From positions 12,402,001 through 12,466,000 of the forward strand of contig NC_088317.1 of assembly GCF_910592395.1 (NCBI RefSeq): DNA of 64,000 bases, written 5' to 3'. The position numbers and the translations under genes are program-made. Position 1 is the stretch's first letter, and the number at the start of each line of letters is the position of its first letter. Below, in pieces: positions 1 to 11,070 of this stretch. The stretch is from Lineus longissimus. Lineage: Eukaryota > Nemertea > Pilidiophora > Heteronemertea > Lineidae. The notes below the pieces were generated by a model. That model did no database searches, was not told the origin of the DNA, and worked only from the letters and a program-made list of their open reading frames with translations.

Positions 1-454
1 ACGCATAGACAACATAGGGCCAATTAATACTTGTCAATTGCGCATGGGTCCGCGCATAAAAAAATTTGTTGGGAAACAGCGGCGCAAGAAAAAAACACAA
101 GATTTTATGCGCACACCATGTGCATTGTGCTGGTGTGAATTGACTCTTGACTATCCTTGTGCACATATTTCCATATCCGTTTTCCGTGTGCGTGCTTACA
201 TCCACGAAATTTCAAAACCTCCCTGGTTAAAAAGAAAAAGAAATAATCTATATAATGCGTAGCGCATTTTCACGCAAACCAAGCGGACAGAAGGGAATTC
301 CCTGCTCAGCTCACGTTGAACACCGTTCCATGACCTTCCATTGGTATTTTGCGCATCTTGCGGAATGTTGTTCCCGACTTCAGACAGTGAACTCCTTCAC
401 CGTATAGACAATTGCATTCAAGTCCTCACCGATGTTACGTACACCATCATTGCC
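1..454. other. spacer, no gene seen
   Basis: AT-rich to neutral spacer downstream of the minus-strand MULE remnant. A 74-codon open frame at 38-262 has no recognisable motif and looks like chance. Confidence 0.4.
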
Positions 455-1647
455 TTATGCGTCTCTCCAATCTAGTCCACGGGGATCCTCGCCGGCATCG
501 GCTGCTGATTCCATGACGACCTGCTCGTCATTCATCTTGCGAATGAAGTACCAGAGGGTTCGATGTCCCCTTCCAATCTTGTTGTTCCATCGATTGTGAA
601 ACGCTATCCAGGTACGTGGACTTGAGTTTCCTTGCGCTTATTGTTCCTTTACAAGTAAAAATCCAATGTTTTACAATAATGCAAGTACCTTCCATGTGAT
701 TTTTTGTGCATGTGTCGCTGTCTCGATTGAAGACGTTCCACAATGCTGGAGGGAAGTTTCCATCGATATAGTTTCTTTCTGCGTAGTCTAGGAAGTCTTG
801 CAGAGCTAGAAAATGGTTGATGATGCGTCTGGTTGAATTTCTCCCGACCAACATCTGAAAGTTCTGGCGGACAACTGCTAGTGGTAAGTGTCCTAATGCC
901 ATAACTTTCCGAATATTCTTCTTTAATCTCTCAACCCGACGGTACTGAACAGCCAATCCAATATTCTGTATTCTACGCCAAAGACTCTGGCAGAAGTGGA
1001 AATGTCATGCTCGTAACTGTGCATTGCGAAATTCCGTTTCCAAGGCGAGAAGTAGACTGTGCTCGAAATCAGTAATAACCAACTGCGGGCTAGGCGTTGG
1101 TGTATACCACCCCGCGGACCTTCCGTTTTACGTGATGCAGTTGTACGTATTGGCCGACTGTCTTCCCTGTTAAAAAGCACCAAACCAAAGGAAGAACCCT
1201 GCCATGGTACATTCCGTGAATGGTCACAAGTTGCTTGTAGGGCTGCGAACAACTCTTAAATGTCCCATCTAAATAGATAGTGCGACATCTCTGCAGCTTT
1301 CGGTAATTACCATCGGTCGCATAAATCAGAATTCCCCACTCGTTGTCAACATGGCTCAAGAATCGTTCGCCGTTCCACGTGCTTCTCCGCTCCCCTTCTA
1401 TGAAGACTTCATCGATATCATGTGGAATTGGTGGTACCATCTCCGAGCTCACACGGAACAACGACGTCCGTACTGCCTCGAATGCTGGAAATGCTCTTTG
1501 ATCTTGAATGGCCATGATTGTCAACTTTTCATCGTAAATGCGCTTGATTGGCTTGGAATTGTCATTGCTTACTTCTTCCTTCATCGCCTTAACTATTTGA
1601 CTTATTCGAATTAGGTCTTCTTCATGACCATGTTGGTGTTCGGATTC
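455..1647 (-). pseudogene. MULE-type transposase remnant, two exons visible
   Basis: Decayed Mutator-like (MULE) transposase. Reading on the minus strand, one exon runs from an AG acceptor near 1648 down to a GT donor at 688-687. A last exon runs from 603 to a TAA stop at 455-457. Seen directly: the MULE core TIYLDGTFKSCS with KQLVTIHG just after it, then QLVITDFEHS in another frame, then HFHFCQSLWRRIQ, and finally HNRWNNKIGRGH after the intron, ending in a WYFIRKMNDEQ tail. These are the usual landmarks of the family in order, including the first catalytic Asp and the CHFHF motif. It is broken: the reading frame shifts once near 1100-1115, and a TGA replaces the Cys before HFHF near 1003. 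An upstream FLYWCH zinc finger, often fused in animals, was not found. The acidic tail after 1600 (HEEDLIRISQIVKAMKEE) is typical family sequence. Confidence 0.8.
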
Positions 1648-2582
1648 CTAAAAAGATAAGTCCCTCTGCTAAAATATCAAATTTAAAGGGGCAGTAATCG
1701 CTCTAGTGGAGTTTGTTTCCTGAACTAGCGAGCTAGCTGTGGTTTGGTGAACAAACACTAATGGAGTTTGGTCTCGGGTGGAGGGCAATGCATGTGACCC
1801 AGATAAGTGTTGGAACAGCAGAATACCAGTCTAACACCTCGTTGCAATCATCCCTGGATATGTGGCTCCCTCTACGCTGGTAAATTCAGCGCACTTAATT
1901 GTGGATGACTACAGTGCTCCTTTAACTTAAAGGCGGTATTACATAATTTCAACATTCAACATTTAAACAGGAGATTCCAATTACGCCTAAATAAATCACT
2001 TACAAGTAATATTTCAATTTCAGGATTTGGTGTCTCTAAATCGAATGAGTTGGAAATGCGGACTTGTGGACCCTTTTTCATTACTTTCGGACTTATGGAC
2101 CTTCGGTATTATGGGTCTTTTTTAAAATGGGATTTTTCCTTTGTTGGCCTTCGGACTTATGGGCAATCACCAGACAGATTTGGGAGAAATAAGCGCATTT
2201 TTTACCCCGATTTAGGCATAGGTCTAAAAAATACTGCTTTTTCTACTTATTCAAGACAGCTACAACAAAATAAACCAACTAACAGATGTCTTCAAGTTGT
2301 CATCTAGAAATGTCTACCAGGAAATCCACGTCGAGTGCCATAGAACAGGAGTTTATCAAATTTGTTATTGTCTTCTGCTAGCGCTATTGTAACCATAGTG
2401 GACAATGACTTTTTGACACTGTCCGACTCTCCACACTGATAGCGGACAGTCTGCCATCTATTTTTGCATTTTTTAAAAGTCACTTTACAGAACACTTCGA
2501 GCGAAGAGCTTGTCATCACATCTGTCGATTCTGGTGTACATGCTACACAACACAGCCCATGCAGCAATCTTCACAACTTAGG
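1648..2582. other. spacer with short degenerate repeats
   Basis: No gene recognised. Around 2060-2170 a short motif of the form TTCGGACTTATGG recurs three to four times. The open frame at 2050-2307 overlaps these repeats and is not convincing. Confidence 0.35.
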
Positions 2583-2770
2583 TGTGTCTACAAAACCAAG
2601 ACCCAAGACCCAAGACCCAAGACCCAAGACCCAAGACCCAAGACCTACAAAACCAAGACCTACAAAACCAAGACCTACAAAACCAAGACCTACAAAACCA
2701 AGACCCCCACCTACAAAACCAAGACCTACAAAACCAAGACCCCCATCTACAAAACCAAGACCCCATCTAC
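2583..2770 (+). repeat. minisatellite, CTACAAAACCAAGAC units
   Basis: Tandem array of a roughly 14-15 base unit (CTACAAAACCAAGAC) mixed with a shorter 8-base derivative (CCCAAGAC) at its left end. All three forward frames and one reverse frame stay open across it, which creates several low-complexity open frames that are not genes. The same units reappear at 3081-3235. Confidence 0.9.
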
Positions 2771-3066
2771 ATCTCTCCTTTTTTCAGCAGGAAGTTGCAA
2801 TTATATCAATAAAACAGAAGCTCCTATATAAACAAGCTCTTTGATGCTTTGTACTCAGATTCTGTTCTGAACATTTAACACTGGTTAAGCTTTTCCAAGA
2901 AAATAAGGATCTCGGGGTAAGGATATAATACAAAAGCTAAAATACCTTAAATAGTCCTCTCGAGGGTATTCGTGATAATATAGCCTAGCTTTCTAAAGGG
3001 TTAGGGTGAATGAAAAAAAAGAACAATGTAATTACTTCTTGGGCAGGTACTATGGTACTAGGTACT
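2771..3066. other. spacer between minisatellite arrays
   Basis: About 300 bases of AT-rich sequence separating the two related minisatellites. Nothing else recognised. Confidence 0.3.
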
Positions 3067-3080
3067 AGTTTGGAGTAGGT

Positions 3081-3235
3081 TTGTTGATGGGTCTTGGTTT
3101 TGTAGATCTTGGTTTTGTAGGTCTTGGTTTTGAAGACACCCGTGTGGGTGTCTACAAAACCAAGACCCAAGACCCAAGACCTACAAAACCAAGACCCCCA
3201 CCTACAAAACCAAGACCTACAAAACCAAGACCTAC
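3081..3235. repeat. palindromic minisatellite array
   Basis: The left half carries reverse-complement units (GGTCTTGGTTTTGTAG) and the right half carries the forward units (CTACAAAACCAAGAC). They meet at a short palindrome, GACACCCGTGTGGGTGTC, at about 3134-3151. The arms would pair over roughly 60 bases, so a cruciform or hairpin is possible. The right edge abuts the first 619-bp tandem unit directly. Confidence 0.85.
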
Positions 3236-4993
3236 AAAATATCAGCTTCGTCTGTGCACATCCGCAGTGACCAGGCCTCGCATGCTATTTAATGGGATGT
3301 TGACAATGGGATGTTGACATGAACTGGTTCCTGTCAGAGTGCACATGTTCTCAAGGTGAGACTTCGCGGTCAAAATGCTCAAAGAAAAGCCGCAACGGCA
3401 CCCTATTTTGGTATCAAAATTTAAAATTGTTATTATTTGGCTTTCTCAAGGTGACAAGTAGAAGTTTATAAAAATATTATTTCACCATCCATGTTAATTG
3501 TCAAGTTATAAGGCGGCAAGGTGAAATTTTCAAAATTTTCATCGATGTACAGGGTGTCTCATGTATTGTGCTGCCCCCATGTTCTCATGACTGAATTACT
3601 TGATAACAATGAAAGCTGGCCAGATGTATTTTACAAGCGACAAGCTATTCAGAAATGTATAGGTTTATGTGTGAGAGTGATATACTGCAAGGTCGACAGC
3701 CACTTGAACAGGGGTATGCATGAAATGACGTCTCGCCATTTGTGGAGCCAGCAGGCGATTACCATGGATACAGATAAGCCTATCATATCGCTATTGCTGC
3801 ATGTTCAAATGTCGGTGTCCTGGGTATTTTGTGAAGAGGTAGCTCTGACGATTATTTGAGGAAAATATCAGCTTCTTCTGTGCACGTCCGCAGTGACCAG
3901 GCCTCGCATGCTATTTATAGCTCAATCGGATGTTGACATGAACTGGTTCCTGTCAGAGTGCACATGTTCTCAAGGTGAGACTTCGCGGTCAAAATGCTCA
4001 AAGAAAAGCCGCAACGGCACCCTATTTTGGTATCAAAATTTAAAATTGTTATTATTTGGCTTTCTCAAGGTGATAAGTAGAAGTTTATAAAAATATTATT
4101 TCACCATCCATGTTAATTGTCAAGTTATAAGGCGGCAAGGTGAAATTTTCAAAATTTTCATCGATGTACAGGGTGTCTCATGTATTGTGCTGCCCCCATG
4201 TTCTCATGACTGAATTACTTGATAACAATGAAAGCTGGCCAGATATATTCTAGAACCGACAAGCTATTCAGAAATGTATAGGTTTATGTGTGAGAGTGAT
4301 ATACTGCAAGGTCGACAGCCACTTGAACAGGGGTATGCATGAAATAACGTCGCGCCATTTGTGGAGCCAGCAGGCGATTACCATGGATACAGATAAGCCT
4401 ATCATATCGCTATTGCCGCATGTTCAAATGTCGGTGTCCTAGGTATTTTGTGAAAAGGTAGCTCTGACGATTATTTGAGGAAAATATCAGCTTCTTCTGT
4501 GCACGTCCGCAGTGACCAGGCCTCGCATGCTATTTATAGCTCAATCGGATGTTGACATGAACTGGTTCCTGTCAGAGTGCACATGTTCTCAAGGTGAGAT
4601 TTCGCGGTCAAAATGCTCAAAGAAAAGCCGCAACGGCACCCTATTTTGGTATCAAAATTTAAAATTGTTATTAGTTGGCTTTCTCAAGGTGATAAGTAGA
4701 AGTTTATAAAAATATTATTTCACCATCCATGTTTATAATTGTCAAGTTATAAGGCGGCAAGGTGAAATTTTCAAAATTTTCATCGATGTACAGGGTGTCT
4801 CATGTATTGTTCTGCCCCCCATGTTCTCATGACTGAATTACTTGATAACAATGAAAGCTGGCCAGATGTATTCTAGAAGCGACAAGCTATTCAGAAATGT
4901 ATAGGTTTATGTGTGAGAGTGATATACTGCAAGGTCGACAGCCACTTGAACAGGGGTATGCATGAAATGACGTCGCGCCATTTGTGGAGCCAG
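3236..4993 (+). repeat. tandem array, about 619-bp unit, 2.8 copies
   Basis: Units begin near 3236, 3862 and 4481, each with AAAATATCAGCTTC. Copy 1 is about 7 bases longer because GGGATGTTGACA is duplicated within it. Copy 3 stops at about 4993, where the sequence leaves the consensus after GTGGAGCCAG. Copies differ at only a few scattered positions. Open frames at 3521-3859, 3893-4090 and 4512-4709 are repeats of the same stretch and lack protein features. Confidence 0.9.
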
Positions 4994-5021
4994 GTAGGCC
5001 CGGCCATTGCACTGGCTAGTG

Positions 5022-5325
5022 AGACCCTAGTAAGGCGTTTCCTGGCGCCATGGATCTACCCTGTGACGTGTTGGTGTTGATTTTTCCGACGTCACGCTGA
5101 TTGCGCTTGATTACTCCGCATTTGCGACGATAAATGGAAATGACGTTCCGTCGTAATAGCGAGGTGACGTGAACTTGGATCTCAGCGTGCACTCACGTGG
5201 CGGAAAAGGTATTTCGCGCCAGGATTTGTGCATACTAGAAATAACGAACAGTGCGTTTTTCTACTATCTAATAGCTGAAACAAAATTGGAAAAGTGTCAA
5301 ACACGTTTAGAAAAATAGTTAAATG
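5022..5325 (+). repeat. dispersed repeat A, copy 1
   Basis: About 300 bases that match, as a reverse complement, 54343-54652. Shared landmarks in order are GTAAGGCGTTTC, CATGGATCTACC, TTTTTCCGACGTCACGCTGA, GCACTCACGTGGCGG and AAATAACGAA. Copies differ by short insertions (for example around 5255-5268). No coding potential seen. Probably a non-autonomous mobile element, but ends and target duplication are not clear. Confidence 0.75.
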
Positions 5326-5682
5326 ATAAACCAGAGGAGGAACAAACATGCTGCAATAAAAAGCCGACCATTCGGTTCATTTAAGTGGATAGGTGAAGGC
5401 GCTGTGAAGTATGTCCCCTGCGCGAGCTTGGGGAACGTCAGTTGGTCAAATCCTACCATGTTAATTTGGCCATACGCCTTAGTACATGTGTATACATTAT
5501 TCACTTGGAGAAAGAAGTTTTTTTGTTACGGCCGAGCTGACCAGAAGCGGTTATGTGTACAGCTGCAGTTTCGAAGAATGCACCCTGTATACCACCTCAT
5601 TAACACTGCAAGAAATGGGTTGGAATACTGAGTTAATTTTGTTACTGCAGTATTCTAGCTGTGATATGTTTTATAATCAAAA

Positions 5683-5797
5683 TATACTGGGATATACTGA
5701 GATGGTATATACTTCAAATATACGCACATTTATATCGCAGCATATCCCTTACCCCTGGCATATTAAGATGTATATACGTTTATATCCCAGTATACTA
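5683..5797. repeat. AT-rich imperfect inverted repeat
   Basis: ATACTGGGATATACTGAG on the left pairs imperfectly with the reverse complement of TTTATATCCCAGTATACT on the right, across a loop of about 50 bases. The surrounding 5326-5899 stretch contains no recognisable gene. Confidence 0.5.
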
Positions 5798-5899
5798 GCG
5801 GAGCACGGGGAATTGCTAGTCGCATTTAATATCCAATATGATTGCTTTATATTCCTCAGTATAACACATTGATACGAATGAACTGGGGCATGAACGGCA

Positions 5900-6954
5900 G
5901 TTGATAAAACTTGGAATCAGTGAAACCATGTAACCTGTGCTAAACCATGGAATAGTCAGTACTAAACCGTGGAATCACTGTGCAAGTACCGCGTGAAATC
6001 GGGTGCGTTCCTTCCACAATTTATACCCTTCCAACTGCCAATCTCGTCCCAGCTGACTTTATTAATAGCAATTTGCCAGTAGTTCCAGAAACCACCTTTT
6101 TGTGGAGGATGACGTCATCATGGAATGCATTTGAAATGCGTTGTTGTCGTTAAAAAATAAACTAATATTCATGACGGGCCGCAATTGCAAATATCTAATG
6201 ATTTCTTTTCAATGAAAGCAAAAGAAAGGTTTTGTGATTGTTTTGTATTCCATATACTAAAATAAAACGTTTTTATTAGAAGAATCATTTTGTATATATG
6301 ATGCTCTGATTAAGCTTGGTAGATAGGACAAACATGCACTCGGGAATCACTAAAAAATGTGTCCGCTTAGAACTGGTGACGTCACGAAAATATCTCTACA
6401 TCCCGATGTGTACATGAAATCGCTCACCGTGAAGGAATTCGTTCTCATTTTTCATCTCCAAACCCGGCTAAAACATTCGGTAATAAATCTTCTTATACGT
6501 TTCTTGTCATGCTTCAGATTATGTACGGATAAGTGCCAGCCGGTACTGCATGGTGTAGTCAATCTTCTCTGTATCACCCTGTATGATCACACCGCTCTGT
6601 AGTTCAATTAGGCCCCGTGTGGTGGCGTAGTAAGCGGAGCGCTGATTAGTGCATATTATGGGTGTGTAGTGGGCGTAACGTGACGTACATGCCCATATTT
6701 GGGAGATCAGTAATGTACACTGGAGGCGAGGTATGACAGGGTTGTTCAAAAATATAGATTGTTGAATCGGAAATGCGACTGATTTCTAAACTACCGTCAA
6801 ATTCCGATCTGATCATGTAAAAATAAGCTCCAAATATTGATTCGTAACCACCTTAGGTTACAATGGCATTATTTCATGTTTTTATGCATTTTTAGGACTG
6901 ATTCCATGGTTTAGCACAGGTTACATGGTTTCACTGATTCCAAGTTTTATCAAC
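5900..6954. mobile_element. TIR element with 54-bp perfect inverted ends
   Basis: The left end at 5900-5953 (starting GTTGATAAAACTTGGAATCA) is the exact reverse complement of the right end at 6901-6954. The 1,055-bp unit has no transposase-like frame, so it would be non-autonomous. No convincing target-site duplication: the immediate flanks differ. A shortened relative of the terminal motif recurs just inside the left end (TAAACCGTGGAATCACTG). Open frames inside (6357-6602 +, 6519-6749 -) show no domains. Confidence 0.8.
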
Positions 6955-7709
6955 TACCAAGACAAACTGGCACAAATGGCTTAGTTTTACGCATTTGATG
7001 ATTTACTCCACACGATAGCATTCTTTGCGGCATGCACTCAAAATCTGATTTATACGCTGCACGGCACGACTTTATTTATTTTTATTTTTATTTTTGATTC
7101 TTTTTATCCAACAGTGTTCTGTATACGCACTGACACAGCACGTGCACCCTGTACATTTCTAAAACATGTCTTCAGCTGGAATATCGCATGATCTCTATCA
7201 AAATGGGAATTTATATTTGTCAAACAATGTCGTCTGTTACGCACGTACTTTCAATAACCCAATGGGCAGCCAGAAATGACAACACTGAACTGCGACACCA
7301 ACTGCGCCTTTGCAGATATGGAAGCCTTACACCGAAATCTATCTCTTATCTGTACAACATTAATACACTATCACACCACATTGGCCAATCCATCGCCCAA
7401 TGGCCAATCACGAATGTGGTCTATAAACTTCGAGACTCTACTACAATATAACGACCCTCACTCGTAAATTTTTTATCGCCTCATGGCCAGCCAAGAATGA
7501 CTTCCATCTGCTGCGAGACTCGTTACACCATCAAAACACAGTGTAGCGCCTGTACAGTGTACATGAGGTGTACAAAATACGGCGATACTTACTAACAAAG
7601 CGTAGCGAAGCTCTGCACCCCTCGGCGCACACACGATGAATGAATGATCACTCGCTCGTGTGGTTTAAATACACTCAGGGTGGTATGATTGACATCGTCA
7701 TTAGTTACT
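6955..7709. other. spacer, no gene seen
   Basis: AT-rich, with a TTTATTTTTATTTTTA tract near 7070-7100. Two overlapping open frames at 7188-7467 have no recognisable domain. Confidence 0.35.
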
Positions 7710-8029
7710 GTTGACATGGCAAACAATAACTCTTTGCCAAACATTTGATCGAAATGTGACATCTTTTGGAAACTTCACCGAGTCTGATCGTATTCTAAAA
7801 GACATCTTGAGAAGACAGAGAAAGTCTTCAAGTGATCTCTCCCGGTTATTGTATATTACCTCTGGGTAGTTTTGGTAATATCATGAGCTTGATCATTATG
7901 ACCAAGAAGCGCAACAGAGGAGTAGCACATGCTTTCTGATGGGGGCCCTGGCTGTTCCCGATCTCATTTGCATAGTTTTTACGGTGCTGTATTTTTATGT
8001 ATAGAACATCAGCCTAGATATATTCTACA
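7710..8029 (+). pseudogene. class A GPCR pseudogene, N-terminus to TM2
   Basis: Remnant of a rhodopsin-family receptor. A possible start (MANNNSLPN) at about 7715 and glycosylation-type NVT and NFT sites in a neighbouring frame look like an extracellular N-terminus. TM1 and intracellular loop 1 read GNIMSLIIMTKKRNRG, with the expected GN of TM1 and a basic loop. TM2 reads LMGALAVPDLICIVFTVLYF in the next frame, carrying the conserved LA..D of TM2. There are at least two frame changes and stops. The similarity stops at about 8029, immediately before a TA and a pogo-like transposon end at 8032, so the receptor was probably cut by that insertion. The exact receptor subfamily cannot be named. Confidence 0.65.
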
Positions 8030-8126
8030 TACTCTATTCTTCCATTTACCTGTCCCACTACCGAACCCATAAATATTATTTCTAAGACCAATGTTTAGAA
8101 AAATGGGGTGGGAGTATGGTCAAAAT
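8030..8126. mobile_element. old end of the pogo-like transposon family
   Basis: Starting at TA (8030-8031), the sequence CTCTATTCTTCCATTTACCT and the next 75 bases match the left terminus of the complete transposon at 22063, including ACCTGTCCCA, the GAACCC that follows and the AAAATGGGGTGGG block. It is more diverged than the two ends of the complete copy are from each other. The opposite end of this copy was not found. Confidence 0.7.
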
Positions 8127-8607
8127 AGTAATGTCCGGGTTAAATAGATAATACAGTCGGTGTCCTAGCACTGAGATGACCACCAAAGTGTCCTGAACTC
8201 TATGAAGTAATCGGTATGTAACCGGGCAAAAGCGTGACTCTAGTGCATTATAAACACGGTGAGGGTTCAAGCCGGATGGAGACTAGATCATGTACTAGCC
8301 GGTTTAATTTTCCTCTTGTGAAAACGATACAACCCTTTTGAACCCTCCTGGTCCGAGGCGGGATCCGATCGTCAGTCTCGGGTCGGTGTGGGTCGGTGTA
8401 GGCCGGTGTAGGAGGGTTTATTCATCGTGTGAAAACGAACCGCTCCGGAGCATGTTTGCGCACGGCACTCGCGCGTGATGTCATTCGCTGGAAGAGAGTC
8501 CTGTACTATTCACGAAATATTCCGCGTTAAATTTGCCTGCAGGAAGTGTTAAGAAGATATATTTTGTGTGATTATATCGTAATTTTTTTTTTGATTCATA
8601 TGAAGAA
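8127..8607. other. spacer upstream of Myb/SANT-like ORF
   Basis: No gene. GGTCGGTGTGGGTCGGTGTA repeats at 8384-8410 form a short tandem GGTCGGTGTxG motif. This could hold the promoter of the ORF at 8608 but no core elements are evident. Confidence 0.3.
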
Positions 8608-8925
8608 ATGCCTGATGATCGCGGCAGTTCGTGGGGAGACCAGGAGACGCTCATGCTAATTGAGATTTGGGGAGAGGACAGTATACAGAGGGCTCTAGAT
8701 GGAGCAAAACACAACTCAAAGGTATATGACAGGGTGGCAATTAAGCTGAAACTCTGCGGAATCAAGAGGAGTTATTTGCAGTGTCAGAAGAAGATCAAGA
8801 GACTTAAAGAAAAATATCAAGAGGAATTAAAGAAAACGAACAAATTTGCTGCTGGCGGCAGAATTAATATGTGGCGCTTTTTTTATGCTATTGATGACTG
8901 TAGGCTGACGAGTGTGGGCCAATAA
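8608..8925 (+). CDS. Myb/SANT-like DNA-binding domain protein, partial or single-exon
   Basis: A 105-codon frame starting with ATG (MPDDRGSSWGDQET). The residues about 9-75 fit a Myb/SANT-like (trihelix type) DNA-binding domain: the first Trp in SSWGDQETLMLIEIW, a middle helix around KVYDRVAIKLKLCG and the recognition-helix region SYLQCQKKIKRLKEKYQEE. Such domains occur both in host regulators and as the accessory DNA-binding protein of PIF/Harbinger transposons. A glycine-rich FAAGGRINMWRFF motif follows, then a stop; the tail after that may be intronic. No neighbouring Harbinger transposase is visible within 8-11 kb, so assignment to a transposon is an inference. The frame itself is undamaged. 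Confidence 0.6.
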   Translation: MPDDRGSSWGDQETLMLIEIWGEDSIQRALDGAKHNSKVYDRVAIKLKLCGIKRSYLQCQKKIKRLKEKYQEELKKTNKFAAGGRINMWRFFYAIDDCRLTSVGQ

Positions 8926-8999
8926 TACAGGGTTATCCAATCGATTTGTCTGGCTAAGTGCAGTGATAAACTGTTAAGATGGTCTGATAGTGGGACACC

Positions 9000-9050
9000 C
9001 TATACTAAGAGCCAAGAGCCAAGAGCCAATACCCTATTTAAGAGCCAAAC
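9000..9050. repeat. short AAGAGCC tandem repeat
   Basis: Three to five close copies of AAGAGCC between 9006 and 9048. Confidence 0.6.
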
Positions 9051-9295
9051 ATCAACTCATTATCATCATCATCCTCTATCAGTTCGTCATTTGATGGAGG
9101 TGGGATCACTGCACCCACATTTCCGTCAAGAAGAAGCCAGCTCAGCCACCATCTACTGTCGATCACTCGTTCGGCCAATTTTTCCCAACCGAGACTGATC
9201 ATACGGACTGCTTCCTGGCGGGAAATCAGATCACAGTGTCCTTAATTCCTCATGAGCATGCCAAATTTCCCATGCTTTCCATAAGGAACATAAGT
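9051..9295 (-). pseudogene. pogo-like transposase C-terminal scrap
   Basis: The reverse complement matches the last exon of the transposase at 24202-24684: the WKAWxI motif, the ISRQEAVRMISLGWEK region, then an acidic end built from GAT/GAC codons. Frames are interrupted (a premature TAA after the WKAW segment). Together with the terminal sequence at 8030-8126 it suggests one old, internally deleted copy in minus orientation. Confidence 0.7.
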
Positions 9296-11070
9296 AAATA
9301 TTATAGTACTATCCACTGATTATCAGATCCCCGTTTTGGTTTGAATTTGGTAATTCTCGGTCGATTTTAGAAATTTTGCCGAATATGAGTGTAATGGGAA
9401 AGATGATTGTTTCAAAACCTTCCTCATACTGTAACCTTTCAGAATCAATAAATAAATCTAATGAAAGTACATTCCTTAATTCCATTAATTGATAATTAGT
9501 TTCTTGGGCCCGTCATTTTTGCAACGCCCTTTAGTAGAGAGGCAGAAATGAAAAAGTGCTCTCTATAAGGATTTAAAAATCACTTCATAGTAGAGCATGT
9601 CATCCACCATGGTTGGACTGGTCATGGTTGGGCCATATGACCAGGTAGGATGACATCTTTTTTTTCCCAAAAATTCGGTTTTTTAACCCTTTTTTTACCA
9701 AAACCAAAATTTCCGAAAAATCTGAAATTTTAGGGGTAGGGGAAACAATATTGCCCATTACGCACTCAATTTTTATACCAGAACCACTGTTTACCACTCA
9801 AATGATAGCATTTGATATCCTCTACATGTTGAAATGTGACAGTGTTTCAAAATATTTCCATGGGGGTTAGCAGGGGGTCAAAAAGTGTGAAAGACCCCCT
9901 TCCCCAAAATAAGACCCTTTTTTCAAATTACCCCCAAATCTTGGTATTTTGTATTAATATAATATTTCATTGGCATTGAATAGTAAGAAGACATTATCAG
10001 ACAGTTTTCTGAAAAGTTTGAGCATGGTAGGTCATTTAGGGAGGGAGTAGTGGGGGTAGCAAAATTACCCTTTTTCCAAGATGGCCACCAATATCCTAAA
10101 ATGTCATTACTTGACATAAAATGTCACCCTAGAGTTGGAATTCTTGTGTCTATCCCTACATTTTAGAGGTCGTGGAATACACCAAGATCAGTAAGGGTAG
10201 CATCCAGAATGTATTAACATCTTCACCTGTTAATGTGACCCCATGCCCCTCCCCCTCCCCCGTTTTTGTCTGATTGCTGGTGAAGAAACTAGACTCAACA
10301 TTTTCAGATTTCAGCCCATCAAAGTTTTAATTAATCAAATATTTCCAACCGAGAAATACATCTGGAACCAATTCTGCTAGTTTTTTCATATGGTGCAAGT
10401 AGTCTACCATTGTTCAATGTATACCTGAGACATGTTTCTAGTCAGTATCACCCTTTTGGCACAATCTACCACAAAAGCAGGCACTAGTACAACGTCCTAT
10501 TGATTCCAACTTCATGCAGCTACATCTAGTCGGGGAGCAGCCGGCTTTGCAAGAATAAGTGGTCAGTTCGGCACATTTTTTTGGGAATCACATCTAAAGT
10601 CATCAGCTTTGGCTTCAATATCTCCTTCTCAATAGTTTGACCTCTGGTGACCTTGATATTCAAAATTCCTGCTGATTATGGATTTGATGATCTATCTGAT
10701 AGGAATAGCTTCATTTTTGAATGGTAATATGCTGGAAAAAATGCATTACATGTTCCTGCAGAGCTAGGTCAAAAAGAGTTTCCCCTACCCAAACCTTTTA
10801 CAGCTCTTACATACGCTTAGATGGTCCAGAGCTGTGCCACACTGGAGGGCAGGTGGGTTTCCTTTTTACTCTTTCGCTCCAGCAAAGGGTTTATGGTTGA
10901 ATTAAAATCTCCAGCCAGCAGAATCAAACTTAGCAAGCTTCGGAACGTCAAACGTGAGTTCAAGGGCTCGGTCGTAGAATTTCCGAACATTTCTTAACTC
11001 TTTGAGTATGGTGACACATTGTGCATTGGTGAAATATTCTAGCTTCATCGTGGCCTACTGTTTCTTTGGT
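9296..11070. other. long spacer, no gene seen
   Basis: Roughly 1.8 kb with homopolymer runs and pale, CCCC- and AAAA-rich tracts (9650-10270) but no protein signature. Minor open frames at 9600-9797 and 9923-10117 (minus) are unconvincing. Confidence 0.35.

Noticed and set aside
2464-2844. Several overlapping open frames
   Set aside because: Pure low-complexity translation of the CTACAAAACCAAGAC minisatellite.
5323-5872. Open frames 5323-5631 and 5486-5872
   Set aside because: Overlapping frames without domains over an AT-rich inverted repeat; no splice or start context.
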